Shown here: in pieces, positions 12,801 through 26,582 of the stretch | How positions within the stretch are numbered: position 1 is the first letter of the stretch | Layout of the letters: each line of letters opens with the position of its first letter | Position numbers and translations under genes: made by a program | Assembly (NCBI GenBank): GCA_018697195.1 | Contig: CM031879.1 | Span: 46,495,487 to 46,559,486, forward strand | DNA: 64,000 bases | Source of the DNA: Certhia americana | Lineage: Eukaryota > Chordata > Aves > Passeriformes > Certhiidae | Reading direction: 5' to 3' | Notes under the pieces: model-generated | Database searches by the model: none | Told to the model about the DNA's origin: nothing | Seen by the model: the letters and a program-made list of their open reading frames with translations, nothing else

Positions 12801-15800
12801 ACACGCAGAGCACTGCCAGGATTAAGGGGCAGCCAGGCTGGGGCAGCTGTGGGTTCTGGGGGTCAGGAGCCAGGTGCCTGGGGCAGTAGGTCAGAGCAGA
12901 GATGTGCTTGATGGAGCTGTGAGGAGAGTGAGAGCTGCCAGTAAAATATTAATGCTGCATAGCCCTGGTGAGAGGGGGAGAGAGCAAACAGCGAGGAACC
13001 CTGGCACTTGGTGTGTGCTAATTGCATGGAACTGCCAGGAGAGAATGGTGCTGTGACACATTGGCAGGTTGGCTGGAAGGGTTTTGGTATGGTCAGGTAC
13101 AATGGATTGAGCCCACACCCAGCCAAATCGTGGTGCAGGAGGGTTGGGGGAGCAGGGACATCTCTCTCTGTCCCTGTGTTCTCATTCTTAGAAAATCCCT
13201 GTCAAGGGTGATGTAACCCTGGGGCAGGAAGGACTGAAAATCAGGTAGACACCAAACTAGGGTTTTTCCTGCTGCCAGCAACTTGTTGTTCCTCAAGAAA
13301 CAGCTACTGTGCCAGCTCTGTATTTCTCCTGTATTCAGTGACAAGCTCATCTCTCAATGTCCACTTACAGGAGATCCGTCCACCCAGTGTTCAACCCAGG
13401 TGGCTTGGCGGGCCCTTCTCCAAGTAAGGAAGCCAGTGCATGTGAGGCATCTCTTGTCAAAGCCATAAAGTCATGCTAACATCTCTTGAGGCAGGTGCAT
13501 GGCTGGGGTCACTGCTGGGAGGATGTCAGGAAGTAATTTTCTTGAGTCACTGCCCAGTCCTGGAATAGTGCGTGTGAATTGGCAACAGCCCTTGCCTGGC
13601 TTCTTTTTTCTGAGTGGCTGGAAAATGTCCCACAGCAGATATGCCTCTTCTTGGTGGCAACTTCTCTGGGTGTTCTCTGGGCAGCATCCCTACAGGGTCA
13701 AAGCTGTGTTTTTTGGGGAAAATTAAGGATTTGATATCTATTTAATTTTGGAGCCAAGAAATAGTGCTAGACTGGCAACTCTTGGGATATCCTTTGTAGC
13801 CTGCCCCTGCCAATGTACCAGATTGCTGACTCCCAGCCAAACTGGCCCCTCTGATTTTTAAGTCTCACAAAAACAGTTTGTGGGAGATTTCTCTGAGGAT
13901 ACTGTAAGTTTCTTTGTGTTGCAGAAAACTGGAAGCACATATGGTGAGTTACTGATATCTGTCTGAAAGGACAAGAACTTGTTAGTCTGCCCTGACCCAA
14001 TTGCTTGGCTGATCTGACCATACCCTTAATTTAGATTGAAATTAACTTTCAGCTGATTTAGTGAAAATAGGTTTGGTAGTGAAGCAGGCAAATCAGGGAT
14101 ACATTTGCATTCTGTATAAATCTGTCCATCCGGGTGTTTTATGACATTTTACCCATCTATTTAAAGTGCTTCAGCTTGCCTCTCCTGTGTGCCCCTCTGC
14201 AGGCAAGACCCAGTTTTTGATGAGTGTCCACTGCTTCCTTATCCCACTTTTCCAGCTGGGCTGAAGTTGCTGACGGCATCATCATTTACCCAGGAGCATG
14301 AGTGAATGGGAATTGGCACAAAATAAAAACCAAGGACCCACCAGGCTCCCAGCCCTGTAAATTCTGGGTTGTTGAAGTCCTACATTGCTTGAGTAGCCAA
14401 CAATAACAGCCAGCTAATACACCCATATATTATTATTTTTACTTAAACCTCTTCCACTAATAGTATGCTTATTTAAAAAATGGAAGGATTTTGTTTCTTT
14501 CCTTGAGCATGCTTTCTAGTGTTAAGTCTAGATTAGTTTTACAGATGACCCAAAGGGAATGTTTGTTCTAAACTAAGCTTGTACCAGTTTATCTCCCCCA
14601 TTCACCCCATCAGTGGATTTAAAAAATGGTACTGTCATCAAGCCTGATATATCTGAGGCTGCAATAAAGACTAATGTGTGCTCTGTGTTTTAATTTTTTG
14701 GAGGCCTTAGAGAACTGCTACTGAGATATAATGGATGTTTCTGTGAGCTCTAATACTTTAATTGTAGGTAAGAGAATTTAGCCTTTCTGCAGCTTAAAAC
14801 AAGTCAATAAATACAAGTCTTGGTATAGACAGTAGCAAAATCAAGTGAAGACTATCCAGAATTTGTTGTGATCTGAGTAAAATCCCATTCTCTTTTAACA
14901 ACACAGCTTTCAGTTTCTCACTGTTCAGGAGATATCATTTTCTTGGCCCACTGATTCTCATAGTCTTTCAGTCTAGAAGAAACTTCCATTGCTAAGTGGG
15001 CAAGATGGGTGAGGCAAAAGAAATGGCCAGAATTTTTGTCTTGACATTTTTATGTTATATGTTTTAAAAAATACAATTGCCAAACTGTAACAAAAACCAA
15101 ATCATGAAGTCACGTGCGTGCGTCTATTTTTAATTTTAAAGATTATTGTACAGTTGTCTCTAGCAATCTCTGCCACAGGCCTCTAGCTGTACCATACCCT
15201 CTTCTAAGATACATTTACATAGCCCTGATTTTCTGTAGGCACAAGGCTGTACAACATAGTCCTCCTGCTTTCTAGTTATTTACTGAGGACACTGGTTTGC
15301 ATAAAATGAGGCCACTGGAGAAGGTCTCAGAAGATCTTGGAGTATCTTGCTAGTGTTGCATACTTGTAAAAAGTGGGCACGTTATATCCTGAGGAGGAAG
15401 GAGGGTGAGAGGAGTTTAATTCCCTGACGCATGAAGGTGTGCACACAAGGCTGAGGGAAGGCAGCTCATGTAGGTGCCCGTCAGCCCAGTGAGGGTGTCC
15501 CAGGGAAGTGGCAGTGAGGTTTGTTCATTAACTCAGTAACACTTCACCCCAAGCTCACCCCCTTGTCTTTCTGCTCGCTTCCTTAGCCCTTCCCCCTCCT
15601 TGGGAATCTCCATCGGGGGAATTGGGAATTGCAGCCTGTGAGCTACTCCCAGCAGCTCATGGTGGCAGTTGTGGCTGCTGCTAAATCAGCCAGCTGAGCA
15701 CCTGCTGTCTCCTGCTAAGGGAACTGAGCAGCCAGCTATTTGTTGTTAAAGTGACATTGTCAAAATAAAAATCCTGTTTTAACCAGGCTCTTTCTTGCAT

Positions 15801-18580
15801 TCCTGAATAAAGCACTGGATTAGTAAATTAAATTAAATATAAAAAATCACGTTGGTCTCCCAATTTTAGCTAGAGGGGATGGCCTTGAGCATCAGGTATG
15901 AATTACCTACACACCCTTCAACCACAACTTCATGTGCTGAGGTCGATAAATTGACTTCCATGCAGCTTATTAGGTGGGGCTCTTTCAGATGTGACCTTAT
16001 TAAAATCTGGAGTCCTCTTTGAATAATGGCAATCCCATGACTGTTTCCTTAAGTATAGGGAAGGGTGTTGTTGCAATGTCCTTGTCAAAGTATCTTTCTT
16101 CCCCAGAATATCTGCCCATAGTGGCGTGGGCCAGTCATTCACTGAGCTTTAGACATTACTGCAGCATGTTGCTGAGTGAACAGATTCTTCTGAGGGGCAT
16201 CAAAGGTAGATATCGGCCTCATGCTAGTGTAAGGGCTAAGGCTCTTCCCTGAACAGGTAGTTGTGTACTACACTTGATTGCATTGTTTTGTTGGTGCAAT
16301 TCCTGGTTTTCATTACAAAAAAACCCAAACAACCCAGCTCACTCAAGCCAGCTATTATATCATTTCATAACCTCAGTCTGTTTCCTTCTCTGCTTCTGAC
16401 CTATTAGTTCATTTTTGTAGTGCTTCAGAGCTGCTTCCTTCTCTGTCTCTTCTTGAACTTCCTACCCCCATTCTTCATGTGTTTGGCCACGTACCAGCAT
16501 TGAAATGCCTGTATGCTCAGATGGGAGTTTAAAACTACTGTGAGATATTTAATATGTGGAAGACAAGACTGACTAGCCATAGACATACTGGAGGGAGAAC
16601 TGAGTGACCCAGCATCCCAGGCTGAGGTGTGATCTAGTGCCTGCTCTTCTCTCCCCTGCCTCTTAGCCTCCTGAGAAAGTCGAAGGTTTCTGCTAGAGCA
16701 TCAGGTCTCTGCTCCTGCTTATCTTCCAGTGTTCTTTGCTGGCTCTTTTCATCCTTGCTCAGAGCATCTTGGGTGGCACAAAATAGAGAACAGGCCTTTG
16801 TTCCTGGTGTGGGCTCTTTTGTCAGGAGGGAAAGAGGAGCACTGTGGTTTGGGCACTGTCCCTGGCTTTGGTTTCCCTGCTCAGATGCTCTGCTGTCTGC
16901 AAAATGGGGCTGTTGCAGCCCACAGGGCTGGGGGATGTGCCTGCTTACAGACTGCAAAGCGCTCGACAGCGGGAGAAGGGAAGACTGTGGATCGACAGCT
17001 GCAGAGCTGCCCCTGCCCTGCAGTAGCAAAGTGGAATTGGCACCTTGGGCTTCGCCGGGAAACAAGAGGGTGAGAGCTAATAAAAGATCAGTTTCTAATC
17101 TTCTGTTTTGGGGGAAACGCTGAGCAGCAGCAGAAGTGCTGGAGCTGCTGATCTACAGATTGCTGTGGCTTGGCTTAGTCTTGTTTCACATTATAATGAT
17201 TTTCTATGAGCGTGTGTGTGTGTTTGTGTTAATGAAGGCTTTGGTTCAGTACAAGCTGTTACCACTGGACTACAATTTCTTGGGTTTTTTCACAAGTAAG
17301 TGAATTTTCCCAATGTCCTACCTCTCTGTATGCACACACACGCACATGTGTGTGAATTTGGGGATCATTCAGGATGGAAAGTGCAGTGGAAATGTAAAAT
17401 ACTATAATTATGTGCAGCGTTCATTTCTATTTTTTGCTCCGCAGTCAGCTTGGCAAGGGGAACTCTGTGTCTGGGCAGCCTCATATCTGATCTGATCTAT
17501 TTGTCTGTGCTTTTTTGCATTGTGGTTTACAGCCCTGCAATTGAAACCTTCAAGATTACTTAAAGATGGAATGAGAGTGTGCTTCCACTGAGCTTTGTAA
17601 AGGCCATTTCTTCTAGTGCAAAATAATGGGCCTAAATGAGTTGACAGTACTCTTTTTAAATCCACCACTTGGTTCCTGAGGGGGCAGGGGGAGGACGTAA
17701 TGTATAGGTCTTACAGGAATAAAGCCAGTGTTTTGTGCTCCCCTGCGGCTCTGCAGCAGTAGCTCACTGACTGACCCTATTAGCAGAGCCGTGCTGTCAG
17801 CACGGGCCAGTCCTGTGCTGTGTGCACGGGGAGCTCAGCCCAACAAATAACACCAAGTTAGGGGTTCCGACAAGGCTGCGGCAGAGACTGCCACATGAGG
17901 AAAGCAACGGGTGCTCCCTCATAGCTCAGTTGTAAAAAAATACCCGAGTCTCCCCTTCTCTCCTGTTCATTTGAAGGTGCAGCTGTGGGAGTGACAGGTC
18001 TGAGGAGTTCCAGTACAGGCAGTGCCTTGCAGTGCTGTAGAAAAGCAGGTGGGGGTACCAGAGGGGTGCATTTCTCTCTGAGCCACAGCTGAGCCCATGC
18101 ACCAGCATTGCTCTTGAAGAAGCTGCAAGGAGTACTGGAAACTCTTACAGATGAGAGGCAGAGCCGAGGTCTTGATCAATTGATTGTTAAAGATCCCACT
18201 GCACTTTTCACGAGATGAGAGGACAGTAACCTCAGTGTCCTGGCCAAATTCCAGTTCATTACTTTCTGCCTGTCTAAAATTTCCCCTTTCCCTCCCCCTG
18301 CCGTTTATCCTGAAGAAGTTATCATTTGCTTCCTCTCCTAATGACTCACGGGTAATGCTGCTGGCACAGAACTGATGCTTTATTTCATCCTGGTGATGAG
18401 GGAGTGATCCCTGTGGTTTGGGGTCTTTGGGCTGGAAGAGGTGCTATGGAAACACAAACATGTTTGGAGTGTACACATATATACAAAGGCACTGTAGGCT
18501 ACTGTTCCTTTCAGCTGCTGTTTCAGAACAGGTAAACAGGTTTTCCAGCTGCATCTTCCAGCTGAATCCAAATCACAAAT
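9851..18580. other. Long non-coding stretch
   Basis: Nearly 9 kb of mixed-composition DNA with no convincing exon, RNA gene or transposon. It contains a short G run near 12650-12659. AT-rich, motif-dense single-copy blocks near 14.3-14.8 and 15.7-15.85 kb could be conserved non-coding DNA, but nothing in a single sequence proves it. Open frames, including one of 143 codons on the minus strand at 16634-17065, show no family resemblance. Confidence 0.45.
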
Positions 18581-18661
18581 GTGTGTGTGTGTGTGTTCAG
18601 TGTGTGTGTGTGCGCAAGCCTGTCTCTTCCTTCCCCCCCCCCCCCCCCTTTTTTTTTTTTT
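18581..18661. repeat. (TG)n microsatellite followed by C16T13 homopolymers
   Basis: TG dinucleotides run from 18581 to about 18612 with one break. Sixteen C follow at 18633-18648 and thirteen T at 18649-18661. The C-to-T junction is a pure polypyrimidine run of 29 bases, and the lengths given may contain sequencing or assembly error. Confidence 0.92.
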
Positions 18662-18699
18662 GTCTTGGAACAAGAAGAATGTGTCAAGCCCTCTGGCTG

Positions 18700-19140
18700 C
18701 AATCCAGGACTCTCCGTGGAACTATAAATCGACCCGTCAGGGAGGGGGAAAGAGATTAACGTTGGCCGTCTTCATTAGTGAGTCCCCAGAGGAAACCGGG
18801 TCTGCCATGAGCCGTGAATGAGACCAGCTGAGAGAGGAGGGGGAGAGCTTGCGGTTTTTATCACTGCCTCCAGAGACCCTGGAGGAGTGGAGGAAAAGAG
18901 TGTGATAGGGATGGGAGGATGTAAAATGAAGGAAGCTGGAGCTTTCCAGCGTATCACTCGCTCCCTCATTGGTGGGCAGGTAGCTGTTTGCTGCTCCTCC
19001 GCGCCAATCCCTGACCCGTGAGCCCATGTGTGTGGCTGGAGTACTTGGCATGCTAATTGGGAGCAGAGAGGAGCAAGCCCAGTGGCAGTGCAATGCCCTG
19101 CCATGCTAAACAAGTGCCAGTAATTGCATTCAAGGTACTT
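18700..19140. promoter_or_regulatory. Candidate conserved regulatory element
   Basis: The block is more complex and more CpG-containing than its surroundings. It carries CGACCCGTCAG, AACGTTGG and GCCGTCTTC around 18730-18775, a GAGATTAACG segment, and ATTGG at 18967 with other homeobox- and CCAAT-like motifs. It lies next to a long simple repeat. There is no splice-bounded frame. The call is an inference from composition; an untranslated exon is an alternative. Confidence 0.3.
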
Positions 19141-19574
19141 TCATTATGTCAGATTTTTCATAGAACCAGAAAAGTGCATTTATCACGAGCAGCATAATTC
19201 TTCCTGGGCATTGCTTGGGGGTGTGTGTGTGCTTAATTCCCTGCCCCCTCTGCCTCACAGAAAGATGAAAGTAATTTTTGGTTTTTTTCATTCTCAGTTG
19301 CACATTGATTTTTACAAATAGCTTCTTTGAGCTTCAAACAGCGTCTTTCTTCCTCATACTGTTTTTTGTGTATGTTTGCACCGAAGGCTCATGCAAACAC
19401 ATGCATGCACTAATGCACATGTGTGCTAATTGTTGTTTTTCCAGGCTGACAGAGGATATGGAGGCTGCAACTGCAGCTGGTAATGTTTCAGGATCCGTTG
19501 TAAAGTCCCTGAGAGCCTGGATTCTGGTGATGCTCCTACCAGTAAAATCTGGTTTAAGCTGGTAGTTGTCTTCT
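19141..19574. other. Non-coding stretch, nothing recognised
   Basis: AT-leaning DNA with a short TG run near 19221-19231 and a run of alternating GCA/ACA units near 19390-19425. No exon or repeat family was recognised. Confidence 0.45.
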
Positions 19575-19590
19575 CCCCCCCCCCCCCCCC
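19575..19590. repeat. C16 homopolymer
   Basis: A pure run of sixteen C within T/C-rich flanks. It is probably variable in length. Confidence 0.9.
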
Positions 19591-22500
19591 TCCTTGCAGT
19601 GAGTGACGCAGGCTCAACAGCTCCAGATAGTGATGCTCTTTTTTCATCGAGCAGGCATCACACATCGTGGCAACACCAGCTATGCATGCACACTGTTCTA
19701 CCAGGGTACCTAGCAGTGACCTGAGGGGACCAAGGAGAGGGAGGCCTCCTGTCTATGCCCATGTGGTCTGTGTCACCTCTGCAGCATGACAAGAGAACCA
19801 ATTAGTGTCAGTTGTGGTGGCAGTTCTTACTGATGGGGATGTAGACCTGGCTAAGATGTGAACTGAGACATCGTACATCTTCTCACTCTGCCTCCCTGTG
19901 GGTCTCTGGGGTGGGGAAGTCACGCTTGGGAGCAAGGGAGCTCCTGGGAAATACAGTCAATGTCTGCAGCCACTCCGGTTTTGGAGGTGCAAGTGACCTT
20001 TGCAGGTGATTGGAGTTACCAATCTGCATGGCAGAAATTTTTACTAAAACTTACTGTTCTCTTCTCCCTGTCCTCTCACTGCTGTATTTTGGTTCTCTTG
20101 CTGTTTTCCCTAGACATCTGACCGCCCTCAATATCAGCACAGCTTCCCATGTTTGCTTTACCTTGATATCCACAGTCCTTCGTAAAATATGGTGCAAGGC
20201 TTAGCTTTTGATTTTACACATGCCACCAGAGCTTAGACACCTTTGGTGTGGAATTTGTCAGCTTCTTGAAATAGCTTTTTAACTAGCCTTTGCAACACAA
20301 TTATGACTTGTACTTCTAGGAAGTTAGTATTGACTAAGTTAAGTGATGCTCCTTGGTAATAAGTAAAAGTAATACCATGTTTCTGATACTGATAGATTTT
20401 TTAAAAAATATTTTGTTAGGACCAACCCATAGCCTATAGCTCCTAGTTTCAGGTGTTCACAGGCAGAACTGGACAAACAAATAATGGTTCAAATAGGAAC
20501 GTGGACAGGAAGGAGAACAGAAAGCTGGAGCAGAGGAGCTGCTGTTTACATGAAAGGAGAGCACTCCTGGTGCTAAAAAGTGGTATTTCAGGTGAGTCAG
20601 CCTGACTTTGTCTAAAAGCCAGGAATCCTGCTGCTTCCTAGTTCCCTTTTACAGCTCTCACTGTTCCCAGCTGAGGAGCACTCACTGATGTTTTGCCATA
20701 CCTAGGAAGGAGAAGAAATAAATGATGATGAGTAGAGGGGTAATTGCACTATGGTGTGTTGTAACACACCACCAGCTACGGTGTCGCTAATGAACAGGCT
20801 GATGGATGAGTTATTTACTTCATGGTCTGGAGGGAAGAAGACACCTTTGCTGATGCCCACCTCTGAGCAGAGTGAGGGCTCTACATCAAGAACAGTATGT
20901 CATCTGCAGGAGCAAAATCCTGCTTCTTCTTGTGCAGCTGGATGCCCTTTGGAAAGCTCCAGTTCAAGCCTGATCCTCCTTAGCTTGTGGTATGGCCTGA
21001 GGTGGTTCAGTCTGTGAGGCAACCTGCTGCCAGCGGAGGTGGAGGTTCTGCTCCTGTGGGACCTCTGTCCTAGTGGAAGAGTGGAGGCACAATGGGACTG
21101 CAGCCTGCTGTGGGGGAAAAGTGCTGCAGTAGATTAAAGCAGCTGCTGAGGGACTCCTCCAGTGAAGCTTGAAATCAGATTGTTTGACAGACATCGTGTT
21201 AGAAGCACCTGACTGGTTCTGTTTGCCCCACAGCTCCCTACCTCAGTGAGAAAACAAGGATTTTCACTGCTCCAGAATTGCTTTACTCTTCCCTCTTCCC
21301 TTCTTTTGCTATGCCCCAGAGGGTAGATTGCATGCCTACAGTGAGCCATGGGTGTCTGCTGGAGGTGGAGGGTGGTAGAAGGGTTTGGGAACCCTCACCC
21401 AAATGGCATCCCCTTGTCTGAGAGCCAGAGAGCTTATGGAGACATGGGTTGGTTTAGTGTGATTTTTTTTTTTTTTTCCCAGCTCTGATTTTTGTTCTGC
21501 CTCATTTGCATATTGTGGTTTTTTTTCCAAGCCTCTGCATCTCCTTTTTGCTTTTTTTTTTTTAAATTATCTTCTCTCTGCTAAAGATTGCTCCCTAACT
21601 CTCAAATGTCCCTCCCCCGCCTCACTCCCTCCCCCATCCCCCCCTGCATTTTTCTTTCATCCTTTGTTCTTGATTGCTTGTGCCCGGGAGCAAAGAAAGG
21701 AAAAGGAAAGGATACCATCTTTCTGTGAAATACAGGAGAGACAAATAGGCAGGCAAGCAAAGTTGTCAGCCTGGCAGAGTGAGATTGAATCCATCTCAGG
21801 AACACGTTTCACACCTTGAACACCTTGAAGGGATTCACCTTCTCCATTACGCTTGCCATGCCACACCATGTGGCTCTGGTCCTACCAGCCCTGGATGGGA
21901 CTCCCATGCAGAAATGTTGCTTTTGGCATCTGCTGCCCCAGAGGGACTAAAACCTGCCTGCTGTGTCTGCTCTGGTCTCTAACAGGGTCCTGTGCACTGT
22001 CCACTCCTTGTCCTGCTGTGAATCTGCTGTGTCTTTCTCACACAGGAGTGTAGGGGTAATCATCTGAAATGTGTGTGCATGCTGGCTGATGCATCACATC
22101 TTCTCTCTCCTTCCATCTCCTCTCCCCCTGCATCAGCAGCGCTGCCATAATCTCTCAAAATCAACAGGCCATTACAGTCTGATGTAACTCAATGAGTACT
22201 CTGAGACAGAAATCCTGCAGTGTACTTAAAAACCCTAATGCAGAAACACAGTGCTATCTTGCATTCTCCTTCCACCTCATTTCCTGGTTTCTAATGTAAA
22301 ATGATCATTGTTTCTATGTCTACACATAGGGTTTTTTAGCAGAGCTAGACTTCAACCAGCTTTTTATTCCCTTTCAGCTCCCAGAATCTCAAATATAGAA
22401 TCTGATCTCCCCCTGCTCCAAGCTTCTCAATTTTTCATTATCTTTTGGGAGCAATGACTTCCAGCTTTTGCCTTGGGAGAGTGGAGGTCACAGAGACCTC

Positions 22501-25399
22501 ACAGAGGCCCTGTGTTTCACCTGCCTTTGCCTGTCTGGCCTGTCCCTAAGCAGAACATGCACTTTTATTGATCAGACCCCATGGGTGGTAAAGATGGGCC
22601 ATGCTGGGTTTTGCACAAAAGTGTCTTTCCCTAGAACAGCTTTATGTTAAATGTAGCCTTATATTTCAATCGTCCTTCTTAGTCCCCTCCACTGAGTTTT
22701 TTGTTGTAAGTCATATTTCTGCCCCAGAGAACCCTTGATCTTTAATCCTTTATTGGGGAGGGGCATCTCCTTTCCTGATATTTGCAGGTTATTCTTGTTT
22801 CTCGTAGGACTCTTATGCATCTGAGATCTAGGTTACAGGCTTTTGCAGTGGGGTAGCGCAAACTTCAGTGTCAAATACCACAGAACTGGATTTTTCATTA
22901 TTTTGGTTACATAAGATAAACATGAATGATGGATGAAATTGAGTGAGATGTTGGCTGGATAGACAATGTTTACTGTCAGTGGTTCTTCCAAGCTTCTTGC
23001 TGTGGCATCTTGCGGGATCATCACTGTGTGGGGTGTTATGGTTCATGTGTTACTGTGTGGTTTGCTTTATGCCCATGGTAAAGTGCCAGAAACACTGCCC
23101 CACTGTTGGGCCCACTGACCCATTTGGTCTGATACCCTGTCTTGGGTACTGGAGCTGGCTGTGATGCCAGAGCTGGTACCAGGTGTCCTCAGAAAGTGAC
23201 GAACTACTCCAATGTGGGTAATTTGAAGCAATGACCCTAAGACAGAAGCTGCTTCTTTATGTCTGTCTGTCGGCTTTCATACACTTTGAAATGTGAGGGT
23301 CTGCACCAGTGTATAACTGATTTTGTGTCTGATACCACTGTGGATATTTTTGTTATCTTTGCAAAAGTCTAATTGAATTAAGACACTGGTCAGTCTGTCT
23401 TCTGGACTGTCAAAGGAACTCCATGTGCTTCTATCCTGTGGCTGCAGAGACTGCTATTTGGCAAGACCTCCTCCTGGGTGGTGCCTGCATCTGAGAAGTT
23501 TCACTTGTCCTTCATGTCCAAGTATCCAGGGTGCCTCCTGCCAGAACTGCAGGCACTGGAGACAAAAATGCGGGATCCCTCTGTTCACACTTACTCCATA
23601 CATCTAGCTAATGTGTTTTATAGCTTATCATCTACTGGTTCCAGTCAAAGCATTGCAGCTGCTTGAGCAGCTTGAGCTTTCCTTTTCCTTTACTTTCTCT
23701 TCACGCCATACCTTGCGCTGCTTTGGAGACAGCAGCTTATTTTCTGACTTGCTATAAAATCTCTTCTCTGGTACAAAAAGCTCCTGTACAACTCTGCAAC
23801 TTTGGCAGGCACTTGCTGACCATTTTGTCATTTCTCTCTCATGTGTCTCATTTAATCTGAAAACACTCCGTTTTCCCTCTCTTTGCCCCTCTTAGTGTTT
23901 CTCTTCTTCTTGCATTGTAGGTATAAGCACTTGAGCCAGTTGGGAATATTGATTAAATGTGGGGGGGGTTTCTCTATTGGAAAGTGTTAGTTTAAACACT
24001 AGTAAGTGTCTGTCTAAGGCGCAGCATTTCATGCAAGTTTCACAGGGAAAGGAATGTGATGTTGTCCGGCTGCCCAGAATATCCCTTAGCCTGCCAGCAC
24101 AAAAGCTGTCCTCTGAGCTAGAGCAAAGCCTTTGCTCCTGATGGGATAGAGTGGTGGGCAGAGAGATTTTTTCATGGTTGTCTTTTATGAAACAGATCCT
24201 GCTTCCCAGTCACACCTGGAGACAGCAAGTGGGGAAATGGTTTTGGAAACTGGCTTTTCTCACCAGCACCAAGATCCTGCTGTGCCTTCATGTCGTTCTG
24301 TGAGGAGTGGGAGGAGAAGCTTGTTTTGGTTTGCTTTTTGTTTCCTTAAAGGTTTGAAAAGGTGTGTCACCTGCTGCAGTGTAATTAAGGCATTCTTACA
24401 TCTGTTTGGCTTTGGAAGCTAGTTTACTGTAAGTTGTTCCTGGAAAATGCCTTCAAAAGATATTGGAAGGTGAAAGGGCAGGATTGGCTTTCAAGTTATG
24501 AACCAGGTACTTGTTGATACGATGCACTAAATAGTTGTTTCTCAAGCTGCAGGTTTGTATTAAGTGGTCCTGGCAGTGCTGTGGCTGCAGTATCATTTGG
24601 AGCATGTACAGTTGAGGGAAAGGGGAGAAGATAGGCCATCCCACTGGAGGGAAGGTGCTGGATGAGGAGTCGACTTGCTGCGCTTCAAACCCAAGCCTGT
24701 CTCTGCTGATGTCGTTGTTTAGCTTCTCTGCACCTCCAGAAGATGTGCTGGAGGGCTTCCCTTTGTAAGAGGGAGGGCTGTGGCTGTGGGCGTCTGATGA
24801 GGAAGGCAGGAATTAGGCTTGAACCCCTTCCGACTGAGCTGGGGGAAGGGAAGCAGATGGAAGAACCTGAATGAAAGCAGGCTTGCACTTATTCGGTGCT
24901 GTTCCCCATTTGGAGTTGAAATCTATGGCCGGGAGATGGAGCGATATTGGCATTTGGGTTGCAGGTGTCAGGTTGTTCTTAAGGGCATGGCTTTGTGAAA
25001 GGCTGACGTAGATAGAGATCAGCGCAGTTACCAAATGGAATGGACCCAGTTGTCTCCCACATTCCTTGTTACTGCTGCAAGTATGCTGTGGTAAACTAGC
25101 CAAGTAAAGAGAACGTTTTCCAGCCAGATCTAGTCAGGGAAATGTGCTGAGGGAAAAGAGGCAGGAGGGGCTTCTTTGCCCCCTCAGCAGAAGTAAGGAC
25201 TTGGATTGTCTTGACGTGTTATCTGACAACTTGTTTTCAGCTCATTTAGCTAACTCGTCTGCTTCCTGCCGTTGCCCTCTCCCGTTATCCCCATTTAATA
25301 GTACTTCCCAGCTTTATGAGGGTGTGATAAGGCTATCGCAGGCTGAGAAGTGATCCGATGAAACGCGTGTGTGTGTATACATGTGGGAGAGGGAGAGAG
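19591..25399. other. Long non-coding stretch
   Basis: About 5.8 kb with no recognisable exon, RNA gene or transposon. It includes a poly-T run at about 21463-21478 and C/T-rich DNA around 21600-21660. Open frames of 60-100 codons occur on both strands without protein character. Confidence 0.45.
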
Positions 25400-25790
25400 A
25401 CCTAAGAATAATTTCTGCTGTCAAAACCTCTGCGGGGCAAGAAATGGCATTGGCAAGGGCTGCTGACAGAGATGCCTTGGCACGGCCAGGTCCGTGCGGA
25501 GCCTTCCACCCCTGCCGGCCCGGTGTGTTGTGCTGACTGTGCGTGACTCAGCCGAGCACTCGCCTCGGTGGCATTTCGCAGTTTGTCTGTAACACAATAG
25601 CACTGGAGCACTGCCGCCCATCAATTCTGAAACTAAAGGGGGTGGCAGCAATGGGCAGAAGCCTATTGATTGCGCTGTAAATCAGAAGGCTAAAGGAAAA
25701 AGCCCGATTCCCAGGAAAATTGCAGGTCTCTCACCTGCTGCCGGCAGGAGAGTCTTTCTGCCACCTATTCTGGGCATGTGCAGTATTAGT
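25400..25790. promoter_or_regulatory. Candidate regulatory element with ARE/NF-E2-like site
   Basis: A CpG-enriched patch in AT-leaning surroundings. TGACTCAGC at 25544-25552 matches the core of the antioxidant-response/NF-E2 (MAF-partner bZIP) site. A CCTATTGATTGCG block at about 25660-25673 looks like a PBX/SOX-type AT core. There is no TATA box and no splice-bounded frame. The region may be an enhancer. The site match is seen directly; activity is inference. Confidence 0.35.
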
Positions 25791-26464
25791 ACTTAACTCT
25801 CTTGTGTTCAGGGAGCATTGGTAGTCTGGAGTCTAAGATCAGTGCTGGTTGTTTCCATGTTTTGTGCAGGCAAATGATGGGATTTCAGCAGCGCTGGATT
25901 AGGTCAGATAATGGTGCTAGAGGGTTTAGCCTTGTTTATAAAGGAATCCCAAAGAGAAACGGGACAAGTGGACTATTGGAGCTCGTGTGAACTGGTGTAG
26001 AAGAGGTAGGACTTGATGCCTCTGCTTTTTTGGATTGATGTCTGTTTTGCAGCAGAAAACAAAGATCTGTGACAGAATTATCCCTCTTGCTTTTGCCAGT
26101 AGTGGGTTCTGCCCCAGAGACACCTGGTTTTGGGAAAGGTAAACTGGAGAATTGAGCTGGTGTCATGTGTGGAAGGAAACAACTCCAGGTAGAGCAAAGG
26201 TGTTGCTCAGAGCTGGGATGCGACAGGGTTAATGTGGGACAGAGACAAGGCTGAAGAATGCAGTGGAATTAGAGATTTGGGGGAGATGATGAATTGTTGG
26301 GCAGAAGATGGACAGATGGAAAGAGATTTTGGAAGAGGTCCCAAAATTGCCCCATTTAGTACATTTGGGAGAGTTATCATTCTGTTCATCAGGCATATGT
26401 TTTGGGAATGGGCCAGGGGAGTTTTCAACAGAATCAAAATCACAATCTCAGCTTTCTTCTCTTT
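25791..26464. other. Non-coding stretch, nothing recognised
   Basis: Mixed-composition single-copy looking DNA. No exon, RNA gene or repeat was recognised. Confidence 0.45.
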
Positions 26465-26582
26465 AAAAACAAAACAGAACAAAACCCAAAAAAATCAAAA
26501 CCAAAACAATAAAAAAAAACCTGGGGGAAAAGAAAAGAAACAAAAACCCCATCAACAAAAACAAGAATAATAAATCCCCCAA
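26465..26582. repeat. A/C-rich low-complexity tract
   Basis: About 118 bases dominated by A with AAAAC and AACCC groups. It is the reverse-complement form of the T/G tracts. A Lys/Gln/Asn-rich open frame through it is an artefact. Confidence 0.85.

Noticed and set aside
17921..17935. TAGCTCAGTTG, a tRNA A-box-like motif
   Set aside because: No B-box at the needed distance and no tRNA folding; a poly-A run follows directly.
24814..24845. tRNA-like A-box and B-box on the minus strand
   Set aside because: The two boxes are almost adjacent, far closer than in any tRNA or SINE head, and no stems form.
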